Shown here: piece after piece, positions 42,677 to 53,561 of the stretch
How the letters are laid out: every line of letters starts with the position of its first letter
How positions within the stretch are numbered: the first letter of the stretch is position 1
Assembly (NCBI GenBank): GCA_036927565.1
Contig: JAYESD010000005.1
Coordinates: 12,988,565 to 13,052,564, forward strand
DNA: 64,000 nt
Source of the DNA: Tuctoria greenei
Taxonomy: Eukaryota; Streptophyta; Magnoliopsida; Poales; Poaceae
Reading direction: 5' to 3'
Made by a program: the position numbers and the translations under genes
Notes under the pieces: generated by a model
What the model was told of the DNA's origin: nothing
Seen by the model: only the letters and a program-made list of their open reading frames with translations
The model's database searches: none

Positions 42677-44298
42677 TGTGACGCCCGGTTCCGAAAACTG
42701 AACCAAGCTAACACATATGTGTGCCCATGATGTTCATCACACATATACGAGTGCAATCACAAACGAGTATACAGAAAATTACCACAGAACAAGATTAATT
42801 ATCAGATTTATTACACAAACCATATCATCCTCGAATACAAGCTCTAATGAATATTAATGACAAGTTCGACTCATGCAGCGGAAATAAACTAATTAAGCAA
42901 CTAAAGCAACTATGCAGCATAAGCGACAGGGTATATATATGTGCAGCTCCAATCAACACCACAGGCAAAGCTGACGGTAGACACGGCCTAGAACTCCGCA
43001 TTATCACCATTAAACTCCCAATCCTGACCTGCAACTGTTGGGGGGGGATTGCAAGAGTGAGTACATGTCGTACTCAGCAAGTGTGGAAAGTATGACATGT
43101 GGCTGATTCAAATGACGACAATAATAATGGCAAAGTGCTGAAAAGTACTGTAAAACATTTGAAAAGCAATACATTACATGTATGTGAAATAAACCCATCA
43201 TAATCATAAGTAATACCATAATACCAAACTGAATTCATTACCATCATCAATAATTCCAGATTTCACCATTGTCAATAACCATATTAATTACCAGAAATTA
43301 ATCCGAAACCATCCGTAACCATTACCAGACCATAACCATAATATCAACCATAACCATTACGAAACCATAACCATCCCAAATCCCAATTTCTCTCTAATCA
43401 TGGAAGTTGTCCAGGTGCTCATAACCGGGAGCACGGCTATCATGATAGTTTTAGTTAACTCTGCAGAGTTTGTACCTCTTTACCCACGTGTTCGTGATTT
43501 CATCACCCTTCGGCGACTAAGAACCTCCCTTATGCCCATGACCCGTCGGTCACATTACACACTTCCGTTGGTGTGTGGCCAAGAGATCACAAAATAGCCT
43601 TTACAAAGGGATTACTAGCCTATTTAGACCCCACTGAGGTTTCACCGGTGGCGATGTCTCCCGCAGAGCACATCTTCAACCAAGGGCCCCCTCTTGAGCC
43701 ATTCGGATCCCAGGGTAGTCCCACCAATCATCAACAAACCCAATCCGACTACCCCTTCCCCGAGCATCCACAATGGTCCAAACATCACTAGCAAAGCCCT
43801 AATTAATCAGCTACGCCGCACCCATACTTGGCCTCGTGGTGGCACTGTAGTCCTGGCTTATTCTCGCATGAACCGGTCCGAAGTTTTCCAGGGAGAAAAT
43901 CGAACAAGTCTGGCCTAAAATCGGACAAGTCCGATCTTAGTCAGAAAGGAAGACAGACAAGTCCGCTGGGACACCGGACTAGTCCGGAAAAGTCCAGGGA
44001 CTTAGCAAATTTTCAAGCATTCATGGAACATCGGACTAGTCCGCACAAGATCGAACAAGTCCGAAGTTTTCCAGGGGGAAATATCGAACTAATCCGCAGC
44101 AAAAACGGACAAGTCCGTTTTTAGACAGAGAGAAATCGGACTAGTCCTCAGCAAAACTGGACTAGTCCGCACTTTCCTACATTTTTAAGTGCGGTCTTGC
44201 TCCAAATCAATTTTAACTTGTTCCTCTTGTTATGGGTTAATGTTAAACATGTATATGAGTGTATTCAAGGCATGATGCATGAAAATGAGGGTGTTACA
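42677..44298 (-). repeat. Tekay 3' LTR with 1.26-kb internal deletion
   Basis: Matches 49131-50336 and 51591-52008 of the other LTR. The break follows GGTCC, and the missing part ends in AGTCC, so GTCC is shared at the junction. Lost sequence includes the TATA box (51381-51388) and presumably R. The remaining palindrome sites lie at 43908-44175. Confidence 0.92.
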
Positions 44299-47200
44299 AA
44301 CCTACCCCCCTTAAAATGAATCTCGCCCTCGAGATTCGACGCGGAAGAGAAGAGATAGGGAAATTCCTTCTTGAGATCATCTTCTAGCTCCCAAGTTGCT
44401 TCTTTTTCGGTATGGTGCTTCCATTGGACTTTACACCATCGAATCACCTTGTTCCTTGTGACTCTCTCCTTGGTTTCCAAGATTTTGACCGGTTGCTCGG
44501 CATACGTCAAATCTTCCTCTAGTTCCAATTCTTCCATTGTCACTTGTTCTTCTGGTACTCTCAAACACTTCTTGAGCTGGGAAACATGAAAGACATCATG
44601 TACGTCTGAAAGATGAGCTGGCATCTCCAACTTATATGCTACTTCTCCTCTTTTGTCCAAAATCTTGAATGGTCCAATATAACGAGGTGCGAGCTTGCCT
44701 CTTATGTTAAGCCTCTTATGACCTCTCATTGGTGACACCTTGAGGTAAACAAAATCTCCTATTTCAACGGCTAATTTCCTTCTCCTATTATCCGCATAGC
44801 CTTTTTGCCTTGATTGGGCAGCCCTCAAGTTTTCACGAATCATTTTGACTTGCTTTTCGGCTTCTTGCAACACGTCCGGACCGAATACTTGAGTTTCTCC
44901 TGCCTCATTCCAGAATAAAGGTGTCCTACACTTCCTCCCATAAAGCGCTTCATATGGTGACATTTTCAAGCTTGCTTGGTAACTATTGTTGTATGAAAAT
45001 TCTGCGTATGGCAAGCTTTTGTCCCAACTTTTCCCATGCTTTAAAGCACAAGCTCTTAACATGTCCTCCAAAATCTGATTGGTCCTCTCGGTTTGTCCAT
45101 CCGTTTGAGGATGATATGCTGAACTAAAATTCAACCTCGTTCCCAAAGCTTCATGCAATTTTTGCCAAAATCTGGAGGTAAATTGAGAACCTCTATCCGA
45201 GACTATCTTCTTAGGGACTCCATGTCGACACACAATATGCTCCATGTATATTTCGGCCAATCGTGCAGCTATATACTTGGTTTTCACAGGGACAAAATGA
45301 GCTGACTTGGTTAAGCGATCCACAATTACCCAAATTGAGTCATACCCGGACTGAGTACGTGGTAACCCAACTATGAAGTCCATTCCAATTTCTTCCCACT
45401 TCCATTCTGGAATCTTCAACGGTTGCAATAATCCGGCTGGCCTTTGATGTTCCGCCTTGACTCGTTGGCACACATCACACAGTGCTACGTATTCAGCTAT
45501 GTCCTTCTTCATGCTATTCCACCAATAGCAAGCCTTCAAGTCTTTGTACATCTTCGTACAACCAGGGTGAATTAAGTATGGCGAGTCATGTGCCTCCTTT
45601 AATATTGTTTCTCGAATATGCTTTACATTAGGCACAACAATTCTCTTTCCAAGCCATAAGGTACCATGTTCGTCTTCATCAAATCTGAATTCTCTCCCTT
45701 CTTCGATTCTTTCCTTGATTTCCTTGATCTCCTCATTTGTGGTCTGTGCCTCTCGAATTTCTTGCTCCAAGGTTGGTTTTAACTCCATCATCTCCATCTC
45801 ATTTACAAACCCAAGGTTCAACCGTTCAAACTCCTTACATAACTCGAATGGTAACTCTCGAACCTTGAGTTGATGACTTACTCCCTTTCTACTCAAAGCA
45901 TCGGCCACTACATTGGCTTTCCTCGGATGATAGTTGATCCCCAAATCATAATCTTTGATGAGCTCTAACCATCTTCGTTGCCTCAAATTCAGATCTGTCT
46001 GTGTGAAAATATACTTAAGACTCTTGTGATCCGTGTAAATTTCACACCTATGTCCGAGAATATAGTGTATCCAAATCTTCAATGCATGTACCACAGCTGC
46101 AAGTTCTAAATCATGTGTTGGGTAATTCTGCTCATGTTTCTTCAATTGCCTTGACGCATAGGCGACCACTTGACCTTCTTGCATCAATACACATCCAAGC
46201 CCTTGTCTTGATGCATCGCAATAAATGTCAAAACTCTTGCTTACATCCGGCAATACCAAAACTGGGGCTGTTGTCAACCGCTTCTTTAACTCCTCAAAGC
46301 TATCCTGACAAGCTTCAGTCCATTGGAACGCCTTTCCCTTCGTTAGCAACTCCGTCATAGGCTTGGCTATCTTGGAAAAGTCCTTGATGAATCGACGGTA
46401 ATACCCAGCCATCCCAAGAAAACTCCGAATTTCCTTGACATTCTGTGGCGGTTCCCACTTTAGCACATCTCTCACCTTCCCTGGGTCAACTGATACTCCT
46501 CCTCCGGAAATAATATGGCCTAAGAAGGAAACTTCCCGTAACCAGAATTGACATTTACTGAACTTGGCATACAATTGATGCTCCCTCAATTTCTGCAACG
46601 TAAGCCTCAAGTGTTCCTCATGTTCCTTCTCATCCTTCGAGTAGATCATAATATCATCAATAAACACCACTACGAACTTATCCAAGTACTCCATGAAGAC
46701 CTTATTCATGAGGTACATAAAGTAGGCAGGTGCATTTGTCAATCCAAAAGACATCACGGTGTACTCATAAGATCCATACCGTGTCCTAAAAGCTGTCTTG
46801 GGTATGTCCGATGGTCTAATCTTCATTTGAAAGTATCCCGACCTCAAGTCAATCTTAGAGAAGACACAAGCACCCTTCATCTGATCAAACAAGTCTTCTA
46901 TGCGTGGCAAGGTGTACTTGTTCTTGATTGTTACCTCGTTGAGAGCTCGGTAATCCACGCACATCCTTTGGGATCCATCCTTCTTGTCCACAAATAGAAC
47001 AGGTGCTCCCCAAGGCGAAGAGCTAGGGCGAATGAAACCCTTCTCTAATTGCTCTTGAATCTGCTTCTTGAGCTCCGCTAATTCCATAGGAGGCATCCTA
47101 TACGGCCTCTTAGCTATAGGTGCAGTTCCAGGTATTAAATCAATAACAAACTCAATGTCTCGATCGGGTGGCATACCTGGCAACTCGTCCGGAAAAACAT

Positions 47201-48860
47201 CCAAAAATTCACACACCACCGGAATCTCCTCAATTGCGACACCGTCCATATGATTCAGCTCTAATTGCTTCGGTGCATGTTGGTTTGCTTCAAATTCTAC
47301 GGTTATCCCTTCTTCATTAGTCAACTTCACCGTCTTTGTGGCACATTCAATAACTCCATTGTGCTTCCTCAACCAGTCCATACCAAGTATAATATCCAAC
47401 CCTTGAGAATCTAAAACAATGAGGTTGGCGGAGAAGTCTACCCCCCTTATTCTAAGGCTTACTTTTGGACATACTATATTTGTCCTCATCTCTCCTCCAG
47501 GAGACTTAACCAACAGAGTAAACTTCATATGAGAGATAGGCAAACTATACTTGGCAACATACTTCGATGCAATGAATGAATGCGATGCTCCAGAATCAAA
47601 TAACATAGTCGCGGGGTTGGAGTTGGCGAGAAACATACCAATGACCACGTCATCCGTTTGTTGAGCATCCTCCATAGAGACATGGTTCACGTTACCACGA
47701 GCAAAGTTCTGCTGTCCACGGCTTCCTTGTGGCTGTCCTCCATTAGGTCTTGGGTTTTGCCTCGGCGCATTGCTTCCTTGACCAAGGCCTGACTTAGGAC
47801 ATTGATTCGCAAAGTGTCCAGCTTCCCCACAAGTATAGCACTTCTTAACTCCACCAGAATTATTGGGATGAGCTTGGTTTTGAACATTGGCTCCAGGAAA
47901 ATCAGCACGAGGTGCATAAGGCATTGGAGGCCTAGGTGCTTGCATGACAGGGCGCTGCTGCACAAACTGAGTTGGGCGCGGTGCATAACCAGGGCACTGA
48001 GCAGGAATAGAGGAGCTGTAATGAGGCGCATTGGGCGGCGCAAAGCGAGGGTGCACATTACTTCCTTGTTGCTGTCCTTGATATGGTGCCTTCCTCTTGA
48101 TTTCTTGCTCCATCTCACGGATCTTGTTCTCAACCACAATTGCTTTGTCCACAAGCTTCTGAAAATTGACATAATCACAGTTGAGCAATTGCACTTGGAT
48201 CGTATTGTTCAATCCCCTCATGAACAAGTATTGCTTCCGGCTGTCCCGGCTAACATCCTCAGGCGCATATCTTGAGAGTTGAGTGAACTTATTGAGATAT
48301 TCACTCACGCTTGATTTTCCTTGTCTCAAGTTCTCAAATTCTTGCCTCTTCAAGATCATAAAACTTTCCGGCACATAATGAGAACAGAAACTCTCCTTGA
48401 ATTCCGCCCAGGTAATTCTCTCTTGGTTCTCATGAGCATTGCAATAAGAATCCCACCAATCTGCAGCTGCTCCAACTAGTTGATGAGAAGCAAACAAGAC
48501 CTTCTCCCGGTCACTGCATTGAACAATAGCCAGCTTCTTCTCCACGGACTTGAGCCAATCGTCCGCATCCATAGGGTCAGCAGCTTGAGCAAAGGTCGGC
48601 GGCCTAGTCCTCATAAACTCTCCCAATCGGTTATGAGGAGGTGGGGGTGGCGGTGGAGGCATGTGGGGCTGATTGTTGATATTGCCAGCCTGCAGCTGTC
48701 CCATAGTCTGTATCATGGTCTGCATGAGCTGGTTTTGCATGGCCAATAGCTGCTCGATGTTGATAGCTCCCTGAGTAGATCCTTGCCCATTGTTGTTCTG
48801 AGGCACTCCATTGTTCTCCTCTTCATCATTGCCATCCCTCTGGTTGCGAGTCCTCACCAT
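44265..48860 (-). CDS. Tekay Gag-Pol polyprotein, intact
   Basis: 1531 residues, one uninterrupted frame. Gag: retrotransposon gag domain about residues 85-235 (DADDWLKSVEKKLAI, WWDSYC), zinc knuckle CYTCGEAGHFANQC near 345. Protease LFDSGASHSFIA near 425. RT with FSKIDLRSGYFQMKI and VVVFIDDIMIYS. RNase H from about 890 (DASRQGLGCVLMQ, TDHKSLKYIF, ADALSRKG). Integrase with H-H-C-C (HPGC...CDVCQ), then GMDFIVGLP, IVSDRGSQF and TDGQTERTNQ. C-terminal chromodomain VQWKHHTEKEATWELEDDL near 1490. The stop lies inside the 3' LTR, as is common in this lineage. All catalytic residues are present, so it could serve in trans. Confidence 0.95.
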   Translation of the reverse strand: MVRTRNQRDGNDEEENNGVPQNNNGQGSTQGAINIEQLLAMQNQLMQTMIQTMGQLQAGNINNQPHMPPPPPPPPHNRLGEFMRTRPPTFAQAADPMDADDWLKSVEKKLAIVQCSDREKVLFASHQLVGAAADWWDSYCNAHENQERITWAEFKESFCSHYVPESFMILKRQEFENLRQGKSSVSEYLNKFTQLSRYAPEDVSRDSRKQYLFMRGLNNTIQVQLLNCDYVNFQKLVDKAIVVENKIREMEQEIKRKAPYQGQQQGSNVHPRFAPPNAPHYSSSIPAQCPGYAPRPTQFVQQRPVMQAPRPPMPYAPRADFPGANVQNQAHPNNSGGVKKCYTCGEAGHFANQCPKSGLGQGSNAPRQNPRPNGGQPQGSRGQQNFARGNVNHVSMEDAQQTDDVVIGMFLANSNPATMLFDSGASHSFIASKYVAKYSLPISHMKFTLLVKSPGGEMRTNIVCPKVSLRIRGVDFSANLIVLDSQGLDIILGMDWLRKHNGVIECATKTVKLTNEEGITVEFEANQHAPKQLELNHMDGVAIEEIPVVCEFLDVFPDELPGMPPDRDIEFVIDLIPGTAPIAKRPYRMPPMELAELKKQIQEQLEKGFIRPSSSPWGAPVLFVDKKDGSQRMCVDYRALNEVTIKNKYTLPRIEDLFDQMKGACVFSKIDLRSGYFQMKIRPSDIPKTAFRTRYGSYEYTVMSFGLTNAPAYFMYLMNKVFMEYLDKFVVVFIDDIMIYSKDEKEHEEHLRLTLQKLREHQLYAKFSKCQFWLREVSFLGHIISGGGVSVDPGKVRDVLKWEPPQNVKEIRSFLGMAGYYRRFIKDFSKIAKPMTELLTKGKAFQWTEACQDSFEELKKRLTTAPVLVLPDVSKSFDIYCDASRQGLGCVLMQEGQVVAYASRQLKKHEQNYPTHDLELAAVVHALKIWIHYILGHRCEIYTDHKSLKYIFTQTDLNLRQRRWLELIKDYDLGINYHPRKANVVADALSRKGVSHQLKVRELPFELCKEFERLNLGFVNEMEMMELKPTLEQEIREAQTTNEEIKEIKERIEEGREFRFDEDEHGTLWLGKRIVVPNVKHIRETILKEAHDSPYLIHPGCTKMYKDLKACYWWNSMKKDIAEYVALCDVCQRVKAEHQRPAGLLQPLKIPEWKWEEIGMDFIVGLPRTQSGYDSIWVIVDRLTKSAHFVPVKTKYIAARLAEIYMEHIVCRHGVPKKIVSDRGSQFTSRFWQKLHEALGTRLNFSSAYHPQTDGQTERTNQILEDMLRACALKHGKSWDKSLPYAEFSYNNSYQASLKMSPYEALYGRKCRTPLFWNEAGETQVFGPDVLQEAEKQVKMIRENLRAAQSRQKGYADNRRRKLAVEIGDFVYLKVSPMRGHKRLNIRGKLAPRYIGPFKILDKRGEVAYKLEMPAHLSDVHDVFHVSQLKKCLRVPEEQVTMEELELEEDLTYAEQPVKILETKERVTRNKVIRWCKVQWKHHTEKEATWELEDDLKKEFPYLFSSASNLEGEIHFKGGRFVTPSFSCIMP
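44301..44313 (-). promoter_or_regulatory. Tekay polypurine tract
   Basis: Sense AAGGGGGGTAGG two bases before the 3' LTR; it overlaps the last codons of pol. Confidence 0.8.
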
Positions 48861-49115
48861 CTGAAGAAAAGCAGTAGGTAAGAATTAGAAAACGCCCCAA
48901 CTATATGCATCAAGGGATATGAAACTAAACAACTAGCTACACTAGCCTAGGTGGACATGGCAATGCTAAAGCATCCCAAAATCCTCTATTAAGCACACAA
49001 GCAAGCAATATATATAGCAAACAGCACTTCAAGCGAAAACACATCGATTCCTGAGTGCTCCTATGTGCTCTAAAGTGTCCATTCTATCTAGGCTGCATCC
49101 TACGGTCAACCTGTG
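48861..49115 (-). other. Tekay leader between primer site and gag
   Basis: About 255 bp, AT-rich, no upstream frame of note. Confidence 0.6.
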
Positions 49116-49127
49116 GCTCTGATACCA
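49116..49127 (-). promoter_or_regulatory. Tekay primer binding site (tRNA-iMet)
   Basis: Sense TGGTATCAGAGC, three bases inside the 5' LTR. Confidence 0.9.
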
Positions 49128-49130
49128 ATC

Positions 49131-52008
49131 TGTGACGCCCGGTTCCGAAAACTGAACCAAGCTAACACATATGTGTGCCCAGGATGTTCATCACACATAT
49201 ACGAGTGCAATCACAAACGAGTATACAGAAAATTACCACAGAACAAGATTAATTATCAGATTTATTACACAAACCATATCATCCTCGAATACAAGCTCTA
49301 ATTAATATTAATGACAAGTTCGACTCATGCAGCGGAAATAAACTAATTAAGCAACTAAAGCAACTATGCAGCATAAGCGACAGGGTATATATATATGCGC
49401 AGCTCCAATCAACACCACAGGCAAAGTTGACGGTAGACACGGCCTAGAACTTCGCATTATCACCATTAAACTCCCAATCCTGACCTGCAACTGTTGGGGG
49501 GGGATTGCAAGAGTGAGTACATGTCGTACTCAGCAAGTGTGGAAAGTATGACATGTGGCTAATTCAAATGACGACAATAATAATGGCAAAGTCCTGAAAA
49601 GTACAGTAAAACATTTGAAAAGCAATACATTACATGTATGTGAAATAAACCCATCATAATCATAAGTAATACCATAATACCAAACTGAATTCATTACCAT
49701 CATCAATAATTCCAGATTTCACCATTGTCAATAACCATATTAATTACCAGAAATTAATCCGAAACCATCCGTAACCATTACCAGACCATAACCATAATAT
49801 CAACCATAACCATTACGAAACCATAACCATCCCAAATCCCAATTTCTCTCTAATCATGGAAGTTGTCCAGGTGCTCATAACCGGGAGCACGGCTATCATG
49901 ATAGTTTTAGTTAACTCTGCAGAGTTTGTACCTCTTTACCCACGTGTTCGTGATTTCATCACCCTTCGGCGACTAAGAACCTCCCTTATGCCCATGACCC
50001 GTCGGTCACATTACACACTTCCGTTGGTGTGTGGCCAAGAGATCACAAAATAGCCTTTACAAAGGGATTACTAGCCTATTTAGACCCCACTGAGGTTTCA
50101 CCGGTGGCGATGTCTCCCGCAGAGCACATCTTCAACCAAGGGCCCCCTCTTGAGCCATTCGGATCCCAGGGTAGTCCCACCAATCATCAACAAACCCAAT
50201 CCGACTACCCCTTCCCCGAGCATCCACAATGGTCCAAACAGCACTAGCAAAGCCCTAATTAATCAGCTACGCCGCACCCATACTTGGCCTCGTGGTGGCA
50301 CTGTAGTCCTGGCTTATTCTCGCATGAACCGGTCCTTAGATCTAAAGCAAGCAAACCACCATAACATCCAACCCATCCACGTACCAGGCTTGCTTAGATC
50401 ATCCATTACAATACCATATTAACTAGTTCGCAATAACCAGAATATCACTAATACATAATTAAATGTGTAGTGTTGGTTTTTCCATCCCAATTAATTAAGC
50501 GAAGCAAAAAGGTAAAAACCCTTCCCGACTCTCTACCATAAATTCCAGGTGACAAGGGTGGTTTAGCAAATCTAGTAAACTTCCTACCATAGGATTTCCC
50601 ATCAATTTGACACAAGCATGCAGTTTTGCAAACAAAACATTTATTTTAAAAACAGAATCAATATGCTTCAAGGACACTTGCCTTGCTCTTGCTGTTGATT
50701 AGGGTCAAAGCCTTCAAACTCTTGATGTTGTAGACCCTCCGTGGCACTCTCTAGCGCAAATACGTCTAATCCACACAATAAACATACAAAACAAGAAACA
50801 CAATCAAAGAGTGCACAAATATTACTCAATATGACATGACATGCATGATTGATGCAATGCAAGGTAGAACTTGTTACTAGATTGCTTTTAATGATCACTA
50901 ACTAGCTCTAGTAGATTTTAACAAGTTTATACAGGTTTGGGGTCGGTTAGATCAAATTTTAGAATTAATTCAACACAATTTAACCAGAAAGATCGGACTA
51001 GTCCGCTAGGGACCGGACAAGTCCGCACTCTGCGAGATCAGCGGATTAGGGTTTTCTAGATCGACGTGAATTTGGAGATTAGGGGTTGAATTCACGTAAG
51101 GAAAAGGTAATAGAAGGTATACCAGGTGTTTAGAACTCCAATGAACCAAGAAACTTGGAGGTAACACTTGGATCTTGATGATCTAGGGTTGGTGATGAAC
51201 TTGGAGATGAATTGGTGGTGAAGGACGAAACTTGGTGGAGATCTTGATCCTCCTTCGTTTCCTCCTCTTCTTCTTCTTGTTTGGGATCTTCTCCTCACTC
51301 CTTGATGGTGGCTCCCCACGAACTAGGGTTTGGGTGGGTGGAAAAGTGGCAAATAGATGTCAAACCAAGGGGTGGGGTCGTTTATATAGAGGTGGAGGCT
51401 AGGGTTAGATGGATTTCGAGTTTTGGGATGAGTAGAGGCCGGTTTAGAGTCCCACATGGGCTCTAAAAGAGTTGGGCACGACGTCCCTAGGCCCACTTAA
51501 CGTGAAACCCAAGAAACAAGTCGTAAAACAAAAGGTCAATCTCGGAGTCACGAAATATCGGACAAGTCTGGACAGGACCAGACTAGTCCGAAGTTTTCCA
51601 GGGAGAAAATCGGACAAGTCTGGCCTAAAATCGGACAAGTCCGATCTTAGTCAGAAAGGAAAACGGACAAGTCCGCTGGGACACCGGACTAGTCCGAAAA
51701 AGTCCAGGGACTTAGCAAATTTTCAAGGATTCACGGAACATCGGACTAGTCCGCACAAGATCAGACAAGTCCGAAGTTTTCCAGGGGCAAATATCGGACT
51801 AATCCGCAGCAAAAACGGACAAGTCCGTTTTTAGACAGAGAGAAATCGGACTAGTCCTCAGCAAAACCGGACTAGTCCGCACTTTCCTACATTTTTAAGT
51901 GCGGTCTTGCTCCAAATCAATTTTAACTTGTTCCTCTTGTTATGGGTTAATGTTAAACATGTATATGAGTGTATGCAAGGCATGATGCATGAAAATGAGG
52001 GTGTTACA
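49131..52008 (-). repeat. Tekay 5' LTR, full length
   Basis: 2878 bp, plus-strand TGTGACGCC...GTGTTACA. TATATAAA (sense) at 51381-51388. Palindrome pairs at 51559-51879 lie upstream of it, and one more pair (50994, 51014) lies downstream in R/U5. Confidence 0.92.
51559..51879. promoter_or_regulatory. Array of six paired 12-bp palindromes in Tekay U3
   Basis: Sites start at 51559/51579, 51611/51632, 51664/51685, 51742/51762, 51795/51816 and 51847/51868. Spacing within pairs is 20 or 21 bp; pairs repeat at 52, 53, 78, 53 and 52 bp. Core CGGACTAGTCCG or CGGACAAGTCCG. Spacers share CAGR..A..ATC before the first site, as in the copia array. Confidence 0.9.
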
Positions 52009-52013
52009 CCCTT
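52009..52013. repeat. Target site duplication CCCTT, right copy
   Basis: Pairs with 42672-42676. Confidence 0.95.
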
Positions 52014-53081
52014 GCCTATGACTTCAGCTCTTTGGCTCGGTGCGGAAGCGGGACCACCCTCGGAAGCTCCGGGGATCACCAATATGGTGGTCAGACGCCT
52101 CTCTACCTCACCGAGGTCGTCAAGCACCGGCATGCTCCTCCGGAGCTCCCTACTGAACTCTGCCTCCATGTTCAGAGGGAGGAAAGCCGCTGGCAGAGTT
52201 AAGTCGTCGCCATCGACGTCAATGCCATGCTGGAACTTCTTGAGATGAAGCTCCAAAGCGGCACCGTCCAAATTGGACCTCAGACCAGTTTCAATCCGGT
52301 CATCATCCATCACGCTGTTGAGGGCACAGACGAGCTTCTCCCTCTTCTTCAGCAGAGCCCACCTGTTGACCAAGAAGTTGCAGAAGACCATCTGGGGGGT
52401 CGCCCCTCCTTCCACACACTCACGGATCCTGGTCAAGGCAGGGTTGAAGGCCTCTGACAGCACCGGAACCACACTCCATGCGTTAGTGTCAACATTGGGG
52501 AGACCTTCAGGCAGCTCCAACTTCTCGTGCTCCTCTGCCGTGACGATAATCCAATACTTCTTCCAGTCGTCCCACTTGTCGGAAGGAAACGACCTCAAGT
52601 ACTTGTAGGGGCATTTCCTGCGCTTCACAAAATAGTAGAAGCCAAGATACTCGGAACTCTTGCCGGTGGCGTGGATGGTGAAGAAGGTACGGAAAAGCTC
52701 GACGCATGGGGGAATACCCACCCACATCTCGTAGAAGTGGACAAATGTTGACACAAGAAGAATAGAATGGGGGCGAAGGTGGTATAACTGCAGACCATAG
52801 AAGTCTAACAACATCAAGAGGAAAGTTGAGAAAGGTATGATCATCCCCACCATGGCATACGCAGAGAAGTACACCATGTCGCCGTCGCGCTTCTTCTTGA
52901 ATGGGAGCTGGCCGGCGCGGACCAGATGGTTGAAGGAGTCGCTGGACCACCCCATGTAGGTCCGGACCCTCTTCAAATCGTCGTCGCTCGTGAGACGGCT
53001 CTTGCGGAGACCCAACTCCATCACGGCAAAGTGGAGCAAAGGATGGAACGTTAGGCGGAGGTTGAGAGGCTCTGAGCGCAA
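52014..53081 (-). pseudogene. E2 antisense gene, N-terminal half (putative gypsy-type transposon domain)
   Basis: Open for about 356 codons from 53081 until it runs into the Tekay LTR. FHPLLHFAVMELGLRKSRL, YFSAYAMVGMIIPFSTFLL, GFYYFVKRRKCPYKYL and FLVNRWALLKKREKLV fit the plant family annotated as putative gypsy type transposon (Pfam PF04195, by memory). A start at MELGLRKSRL (53021) is also possible. It is opposite in direction to E2 gag-pol and lies between pol and the 3' LTR. Hydrophobic stretches near the N-terminus are within the domain, not a clear membrane anchor. Disrupted only by the insertion and the stops in its 3' half. Confidence 0.8.
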
Positions 53082-53091
53082 AGATGATCAA

Positions 53092-53561
53092 AGGCGTACA
53101 GAGTCTTCAACCCGTGCGCACTTTCCTTCTTAAGTAAGCCTCTGCGACGCTTGGATGAAAACCGCAATGAGATCAAGAGCACTTTTCAAAAATTACACCC
53201 TGCCAATGACAAAGGGGGCCCGAGGCCACCTAGACGATCAAGTCGAGGCCCTTACCCCAGGCAAACAGTTGTCATGATGAGAGGCAGGAAACCCAAGGGC
53301 GGCGGCCTGACCGGGCGCGCGGAACCGATACGATTTTCGTATTGGGAACCAGCGACCTTCAAGTGCGTGAGATCCGCACGCGCAAATCTCACCTGCCATG
53401 TACAGAAGATGCCACACGGCAATGGTTTAACTACGAACTATCACCTCAACAGTACATCCAAAAACCCTTGAAGACACGACGCAGAAATCGAAAGATGAAC
53501 CCACCTCCGGCAGAAGGACTTAATCGAGAGGGTCTCTCCCAGAGGTGGGCCAGGGGGCCAC
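53092..53561. other. E2 segment before the 3' LTR, with polypurine tract
   Basis: 53539-53561 is purine-rich (CAGAGGTGGGCCAGGGGGCC) and touches the LTR. Upstream lies the likely promoter side of the antisense gene; I see no TATA box on the minus strand. Short plus-strand frames (53151-53629) have no domain. Confidence 0.55.

Larger units (their letters stand above)
42677..52008 (-). mobile_element. Ty3/gypsy Tekay-lineage chromovirus, 9.33 kb
   Basis: 5' LTR 52008-49131 (2878 bp), tRNA-iMet primer site, one gag-pol frame of 1531 codons ending in a chromodomain, polypurine tract, 3' LTR 44298-42677 (1622 bp). The 3' LTR lacks an internal block of about 1256 bp. Where alignable the LTRs differ at about 20 positions (about 1.3%), suggesting insertion around half a million years ago. 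The coding region is intact but the 3' LTR is crippled. Confidence 0.95.

Noticed and set aside
43400..43597. Duplicate 65-72-codon frames in both Tekay LTRs (also at 49856)
   Set aside because: They lie in LTR sequence and are present twice because LTRs are duplicated; no domain is visible.
52507..53091. 194-codon minus-strand frame overlapping the antisense gene
   Set aside because: It is in another frame over the conserved domain and shows no domain itself.
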